NCBI GenBank assembly: GCA_035582835.1
Contig: JAYKAV010002788.1
Location: 986,125 to 1,050,124, forward strand
Reading direction: 5' to 3'
DNA from: Phoebastria nigripes
Taxonomy: Eukaryota > Chordata > Aves > Procellariiformes > Diomedeidae
Length of the DNA: 64,000 nucleotides
Position 1 is the stretch's first letter. The number at the start of each line of letters is the position of its first letter. This document shows positions 62,901 through 64,000 of this stretch, one piece after another. Under the pieces are notes generated by a model. It was not told the origin of the DNA. It made no database searches and saw nothing but the letters and a program-made list of their open reading frames with translations. The position numbers and the translations under genes were made by a program.

Positions 62901-63768
62901 TTCCTGTTAGTTGACTGAAAGACAGTATTTTCTTTCAGTTAAAACATTAATAATTAATTTTTAGATCTCTTCATCTTGTTTCTTCTCTCTATCCTCATAA
63001 GGAAGAAGCTGTTTTGTCCACTGTACTTACTCTCTTCTTTAAGCATCGGTTGTCAGCCGCTGTTGAAACAGGATATTGAGCTGGTTTTCTTTGTTTGCCA
63101 TAGAATAGATGTTCTTATGTTCTTATTTTCCTTCACTTGACCTTTCTTAACAATCATCACCCATTAGATTGATCCATCTGTAAACTGTGTCTGTCAGAGT
63201 TTATGAACACACACACTTGCGCACACACCCATATACTGTATAGTCAGTGGTTAGGCAACTAGTAGTTCAGAAGATGCAGGTTTCCTGGATGGCAAGCAGA
63301 TCAGCATTTGGACAATTACTTGGTAATAGATTTTATTTTTTTTCCACGGAAGTCTGCTTCATTGTGTAGACTTTTTGTATACACAGAAGGCATGCTATAC
63401 TTGTTTGTTTTGTCAAGTTTGGTCTGGNTTTTCTGTTGATTGTTTAAAATGTGTTGCTGCTTCAATCAAAAGCCCACACATTGCCACCTCCCCCAGGAGA
63501 AGCAGTAAAGGATATTACTATGTGAAAGAAAGTTTGTCATTTTTTACTTATGTGTGTGTTTGTTCCCCGAAACACTGCACTATTTTCTTTGCAGATGTAT
63601 ATGCTGATTGTCTTATCTTTTTAGAAAGCCTCAAGATGCAGAATTGGCACCGGAAACAAGCCACTTCAGCTGGCAGAGGGTTATGCTTATTCTGGAGTTA
63701 CTGCAGCATAAGAAGAAACTTAGACGTCCGCAGGCATTGGTACCTGCGCTTTTTAACCTGCTGAGCCG
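38798..63768 (+). CDS. HEATR1: HEATR1 (UTP10 homologue), N-terminal 25 coding exons
   Basis: HEATR1 (BAP28, yeast Utp10) is a large nucleolar HEAT-repeat protein of the t-UTP/UtpA subcomplex of the small-subunit processome. It is needed for early 18S pre-rRNA processing and supports RNA polymerase I transcription. Twenty-five coding exons could be chained in one frame, 3,746 bases or 1,248 codons plus two bases, against 2,144 residues in human; the rest, including the C-terminal BP28CT domain, lies beyond 64,000. The translation follows the human protein throughout, for example [14 protein letters not shown] at the start and [12 protein letters not shown] (the U3snoRNP10 region, about residues 240-350). 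A basic stretch [10 protein letters not shown] near residues 1,193-1,202 may be a nuclear localisation signal. All introns are GT-AG. Introns 1, 2, 12, 16 and 24 carry CR1 insertions that leave the exons intact. The start is supported by direct homology to human MTSLAQQLQRLALP. Confidence 0.97.
39010..39606 (+). mobile_element. CR1 LINE, internally deleted, in HEATR1 intron 1
   Basis: The first part (39,020-39,155) encodes the start of the CR1 reverse-transcriptase domain in a frame running from the upstream region: [19 protein letters not shown] followed by [12 protein letters not shown] and VIGKSQ. At about 39,165 the sequence jumps to the 3' part of the element (VVKGLENLPC, then the region equivalent to LEKRR). 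It ends in a CR1 tail with 'tcccttccaacctgaattct' and 'gtgatttcatg'. The middle of ORF2, including the catalytic core, is missing. Same strand as HEATR1. Confidence 0.85.
40095..40735 (-). mobile_element. CR1 LINE 3' fragment in HEATR1 intron 1
   Basis: Antisense to HEATR1. It starts with the complement of a CR1 tail ('ttggctggaagggacctctg' near 40,115). It runs through the complement of the ORF2 end to about 40,735, where 'gctggccttcattgctgcaagagcacactg' type sequence corresponds to the 'AALQARRAH' part of CR1. Frames are interrupted, so it is older than the copy in intron 12. A small local duplication of 'tctgatcca' lies near 40,231-40,261. Confidence 0.85.
40942..41158 (+). CDS. HEATR1: HEATR1 coding exon 2
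   Basis: Completes codon 48 and runs into codon 120 (phase 1 in, phase 2 out). Encodes [19 protein letters not shown] and [20 protein letters not shown], nearly identical to human HEATR1. Acceptor TTTTTTTCCACAG, donor CACAG before GTAATC. Confidence 0.96.
41910..41990 (+). mobile_element. Old CR1 3'-end remnant in HEATR1 intron 2
   Basis: The stretch 'ctagtggccaccttggggtt', 'ctggactgtaggtggaccat' and 'gtctgagtcagtntgaca' matches in order the sauropsid CR1 3' end of the type 'ggccactgttggagacaggatactgggctaggtggacctttggtctgacccagtatggc'. It is ancient and short and contains one ambiguous base (41,975). Confidence 0.65.
42100..42241 (+). CDS. HEATR1: HEATR1 coding exon 3
   Basis: Codons 120-167 (phase 2 in, phase 0 out). 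Contains [20 protein letters not shown], which is almost invariant with human, then [12 protein letters not shown]. The donor is ATAAGG before GTAAAG; reading the G at 42,241 as exonic keeps the frame. Confidence 0.95.
42769..42870 (+). CDS. HEATR1: HEATR1 coding exon 4
   Basis: Codons 168-201, in phase 0 at both ends. Encodes [20 protein letters not shown] and [14 protein letters not shown]. The acceptor CACCATGTAAAG has a modest pyrimidine tract and the donor is AAG before GTTGTT, a weaker site, but both are fixed by the human alignment. Confidence 0.94.
43784..43924 (+). CDS. HEATR1: HEATR1 coding exon 5
   Basis: Codons 202-248, phase 0 at both ends. Encodes [31 protein letters not shown] and LLPYIQK, the helix-rich segment leading into the U3snoRNP10 region. 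Acceptor TGTGGTCCAG, donor AAG before GTAGAT. Confidence 0.96.
44464..44482 (+). repeat. GT dinucleotide microsatellite
   Basis: About nine GT units in HEATR1 intron 5, some 30 bases before the exon 6 acceptor. It lies in the branch-point neighbourhood, so length changes could in principle affect splicing, though nothing here suggests that they do. Confidence 0.9.
44514..44725 (+). CDS. HEATR1: HEATR1 coding exon 6
   Basis: Codons 249-318 plus two bases. Encodes [20 protein letters not shown], the most recognisable part of the U3snoRNP10 domain of Utp10/HEATR1 proteins, and [20 protein letters not shown]. Acceptor TTTTCCTAG, strong donor before GTAAGT. Confidence 0.97.
45992..46125 (+). CDS. 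HEATR1: HEATR1 coding exon 7
   Basis: Runs from the last base of codon 319 into codon 364. Encodes [19 protein letters not shown] and [14 protein letters not shown], as in human. Acceptor CCATTGTGCAG, donor ACAG before GTAAGT. Confidence 0.96.
46935..47043 (+). CDS. HEATR1: HEATR1 coding exon 8
   Basis: Completes codon 364 and runs to the second base of codon 400. Opens with an acidic stretch [20 protein letters not shown], longer and more acidic than the human equivalent, then ends DLDHLLAS. Acceptor TGTCCTTAG, donor GCTTC before GTGAGT. Confidence 0.94.
47395..47505 (+). CDS. HEATR1: HEATR1 coding exon 9
   Basis: Codons 400-437. Encodes [19 protein letters not shown] and [11 protein letters not shown], matching the human EEYISYSSQEE and [10 protein letters not shown]. 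Acceptor TGTAATTTTAG, donor AGAAA before GTAAGT. Confidence 0.95.
47957..48074 (+). CDS. HEATR1: HEATR1 coding exon 10
   Basis: Codons 437-476, ending in phase 0. Encodes [20 protein letters not shown] and [16 protein letters not shown]. Acceptor CTGTTGGCAG, donor AAG before GTAGGT. Confidence 0.95.
48392..48412. repeat. Perfect 8-base hairpin in HEATR1 intron 10
   Basis: CCACTACA and TGTAGTGG are exact complements around a five-base TATAC loop, extendable by a G-T and a G-C pair. No small-RNA box motifs were found beside it, so I do not call an RNA gene. Confidence 0.5.
49287..49394 (+). CDS. HEATR1: HEATR1 coding exon 11
   Basis: Codons 477-512, phase 0 at both ends. Encodes [20 protein letters not shown] and [14 protein letters not shown], a canonical HEAT-type helix pair where human has LNHPLAPVRILAMNHLKK. 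Acceptor TATTTCAG, donor AAG before GTTTGT. Confidence 0.95.
49813..49908 (+). CDS. HEATR1: HEATR1 coding exon 12
   Basis: Codons 513-544, phase 0 at both ends. Encodes [20 protein letters not shown] and [10 protein letters not shown], another HEAT helix pair. Acceptor TTTTTTCAG, donor GAG before GTAAGT. Confidence 0.95.
49990..50822 (-). mobile_element. CR1 LINE, young, in HEATR1 intron 12
   Basis: Antisense to HEATR1. The left end is the complement of a CR1 tail ('atcatagaatagtttggatt' onward) and the right end is a 5' truncation near 50,822. The minus strand holds an open frame of 242 codons (50,078-50,806, one ambiguous base at 50,626) encoding the end of ORF2: [45 protein letters not shown] and [13 protein letters not shown]. 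The open frame means a recent insertion. It carries only the C-terminal part of ORF2, without the reverse-transcriptase core. Confidence 0.92.
51743..51831 (+). CDS. HEATR1: HEATR1 coding exon 13
   Basis: Codons 545-573 plus two bases. Encodes [20 protein letters not shown] and [10 protein letters not shown], the human RAELSKNGEW. Acceptor TTACTTTTCAG, donor AAGTG before GTATGT. Confidence 0.94.
52129..52340 (+). CDS. HEATR1: HEATR1 coding exon 14
   Basis: Codons 574-644 plus one base. Encodes [33 protein letters not shown] and [15 protein letters not shown]. Acceptor TGTTCTCTTTTAG, donor GAAG before GTAAAG. Confidence 0.96.
52617..52738 (+). CDS. HEATR1: HEATR1 coding exon 15
   Basis: Completes codon 645 and ends in phase 0 at codon 685. 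Encodes [29 protein letters not shown] and GDPSLLLQM, following human LIGVANQKMIELLADN. Acceptor TTTGGAATAG, donor ATG before GTATGT. Confidence 0.95.
53253..53450 (+). CDS. HEATR1: HEATR1 coding exon 16
   Basis: Codons 686-751, phase 0 at both ends. Encodes [34 protein letters not shown] and [18 protein letters not shown]. Acceptor CCCTTTTCTAAG, donor GAG before GTAAGA. Confidence 0.95.
53675..54290 (+). mobile_element. CR1 LINE, young, in HEATR1 intron 16
   Basis: Sense to HEATR1. A 163-codon frame (53,707-54,198, one ambiguous base at 53,819) encodes the end of ORF2, with [20 protein letters not shown] and [20 protein letters not shown], then a tail ending in repeats of 'atgattctatgattctgtga'. 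It is nearly identical to the inverted copy at 1-470. The 5' truncation is around 53,675. Confidence 0.93.
54490..54952 (+). mobile_element. CR1 LINE 3' fragment, second copy in HEATR1 intron 16
   Basis: A second, independently truncated CR1 in the same orientation, 200 bases after the first. A 99-codon frame (54,558-54,857) encodes [20 protein letters not shown] and [20 protein letters not shown]. It ends in 'ttctgtgattctatgattct'. It resembles the intron 12 copy (ALSNLI end) more than its neighbour, so it belongs to a different subfamily. Confidence 0.92.
55281..55302 (+). repeat. CA dinucleotide microsatellite
   Basis: Eleven uninterrupted CA units in HEATR1 intron 16; a likely polymorphic marker. 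Confidence 0.95.
55727..55910 (+). CDS. HEATR1: HEATR1 coding exon 17
   Basis: Codons 752-812 plus one base. Encodes [38 protein letters not shown] and [20 protein letters not shown]. This is one of the more divergent exons relative to human. Acceptor TTATTCACAG, donor AAAAG before GTAGGT. Confidence 0.93.
56180..56328 (+). CDS. HEATR1: HEATR1 coding exon 18
   Basis: Codons 813-862. Encodes [20 protein letters not shown] and [14 protein letters not shown], matching human WWNPEQLKEDSRDYLHLL. Acceptor TATTTTTTAG, donor AAG before GTATTA. Confidence 0.95.
56329..58441 (+). other. HEATR1: HEATR1 intron 18, no recognisable content
   Basis: At 2.1 kb this is among the longest introns in the window without a recognised mobile element. 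It ends in a very long T-rich tract (58,391-58,433, one ambiguous base at 58,424) that forms the acceptor of exon 19. I see no gene or RNA inside. Confidence 0.7.
58442..58634 (+). CDS. HEATR1: HEATR1 coding exon 19
   Basis: Codons 863-926 plus one base. Encodes [20 protein letters not shown] and [17 protein letters not shown], matching human VLQTQALYVGCAMLSSQ. Acceptor is a long T tract ending TTTAATTTAAG, donor CCAG before GTAAAG. Confidence 0.96.
59180..59352 (+). CDS. HEATR1: HEATR1 coding exon 20
   Basis: Codons 927-984. Encodes [20 protein letters not shown] and [11 protein letters not shown], then [26 protein letters not shown] is a textbook HEAT repeat loop with the conserved VR. Acceptor TTTTTGCAG, donor CAG before GTATTT. 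Confidence 0.97.
59702..59869 (+). CDS. HEATR1: HEATR1 coding exon 21
   Basis: Codons 985-1,040, phase 0. Encodes [28 protein letters not shown] and [18 protein letters not shown]. The acceptor TTAATGAACTAG has a poor pyrimidine tract; a better-looking AG at 59,664-59,665 would give an early stop, so the downstream one is used here. Confidence 0.93.
60725..60967 (+). CDS. HEATR1: HEATR1 coding exon 22
   Basis: Codons 1,041-1,121, the longest coding exon in the window (243 bases, phase 0). Encodes [40 protein letters not shown] and [11 protein letters not shown]. Acceptor CTCTGTTTGCAG, donor CAG before GTATGG. Confidence 0.96.
61721..61852 (+). CDS. HEATR1: HEATR1 coding exon 23
   Basis: Codons 1,122-1,165, phase 0. 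Encodes [37 protein letters not shown] and ISSVFKG, nearly identical to human. Acceptor CCTTTTGTAG, donor GGG before GTAAGT. Confidence 0.97.
62424..62530 (+). CDS. HEATR1: HEATR1 coding exon 24
   Basis: Codons 1,166-1,200 plus two bases. Encodes [19 protein letters not shown] and [15 protein letters not shown], a basic linker that is also present in human (RRQKMQQKK). Acceptor TTTGTTTCAG, donor CAGAG before GTGAAA. Confidence 0.95.
63045..63130 (+). mobile_element. Old CR1 3'-end remnant in HEATR1 intron 24
   Basis: The stretch 'cagccgctgttgaaacagga', 'tattgagctggttttctttg' and 'gatgttcttatgttcttatt' follows the old sauropsid CR1 3' end, including its terminal 'ttcttatgttcttatg' repeats. 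Same type as the remnant in intron 2. Confidence 0.6.
63625..63768 (+). CDS. HEATR1: HEATR1 coding exon 25 (last in window)
   Basis: Codons 1,201-1,248 plus two bases. Encodes [39 protein letters not shown] and PALFNLLSR, as in human [20 protein letters not shown]. Acceptor TATCTTTTTAG, donor AGCCG before GTAATC. The next exon lies beyond 64,000. Confidence 0.96.
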
Positions 63769-64000
63769 GTAATCGTGCCTCCATAACACATGAGTCCTTG
63801 AGCTTTCTCTTCTGCAGCAGACACTGTAAAGTGTTAAAATACGGGCTACTTTCTCTCTGCTTTGTTGCCATGTTTTGTAGCTTGCCTTTTTTACTTGAAC
63901 TTCTTTTAGGTAAATCAGATGAAGGGAATGGGAAGTTGTTACGAATTTTTTGCCCTGTAAACAATGTGATGGGCTTTTTAAGATGGTTACCTGATGCATA

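Overview
This window is vertebrate nuclear DNA, almost certainly from a bird. Three things point there. The only abundant interspersed repeats are CR1-family LINEs, both young and old, and no L1 or Alu is visible. An alpha-actinin-2 first exon on the minus strand encodes an extended N-terminus ([10 protein letters not shown]...) that agrees with my memory of the chicken protein. The HEATR1 introns are short and closely match the human exon structure. No bacterial, viral or CRISPR-like system is present.

Layout. Positions 1-22,068 are the 5' part of intron 1 of ACTN2, which is transcribed right to left. They hold CR1 fragments, MIR-like SINE remnants, homopolymer runs and otherwise unremarkable AT-rich DNA; ACTN2 exon 2 is not in the window. 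ACTN2 coding exon 1 is at 22,071-22,205 (minus), with its 5' region, a CT/GA microsatellite and a CpG island just upstream (to about 22,780). About 22,800-38,080 is intergenic DNA with scattered repeats and no gene that I can support. A second CpG island (about 38,080-38,740) is the promoter of HEATR1, which runs left to right from its ATG at 38,798. I placed 25 consecutive coding exons of HEATR1 up to 63,768, adding up to 3,746 coding bases (1,248 codons plus 2 bases). This is the N-terminal 58% or so of a protein that is 2,144 residues in human. All exons stay in frame, have GT/AG splice sites and contain no stop codons, so the gene looks intact and continues past the right edge.

The two genes are divergent (head to head) with about 16 kb between them, the same arrangement as in human 1q43. 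They are functionally unrelated: ACTN2 is a sarcomeric Z-disc actin cross-linker restricted to striated muscle, while HEATR1 (yeast Utp10) is a housekeeping nucleolar factor for 18S pre-rRNA processing and rDNA transcription. I see no evidence of an undescribed biological system. The points most worth checking are the non-consensus splice donor of ACTN2 exon 1, a CR1 element with a large internal deletion in HEATR1 intron 1, a nearly identical inverted pair of CR1 copies about 53 kb apart, and a possible antisense transcript from the ACTN2 CpG island.
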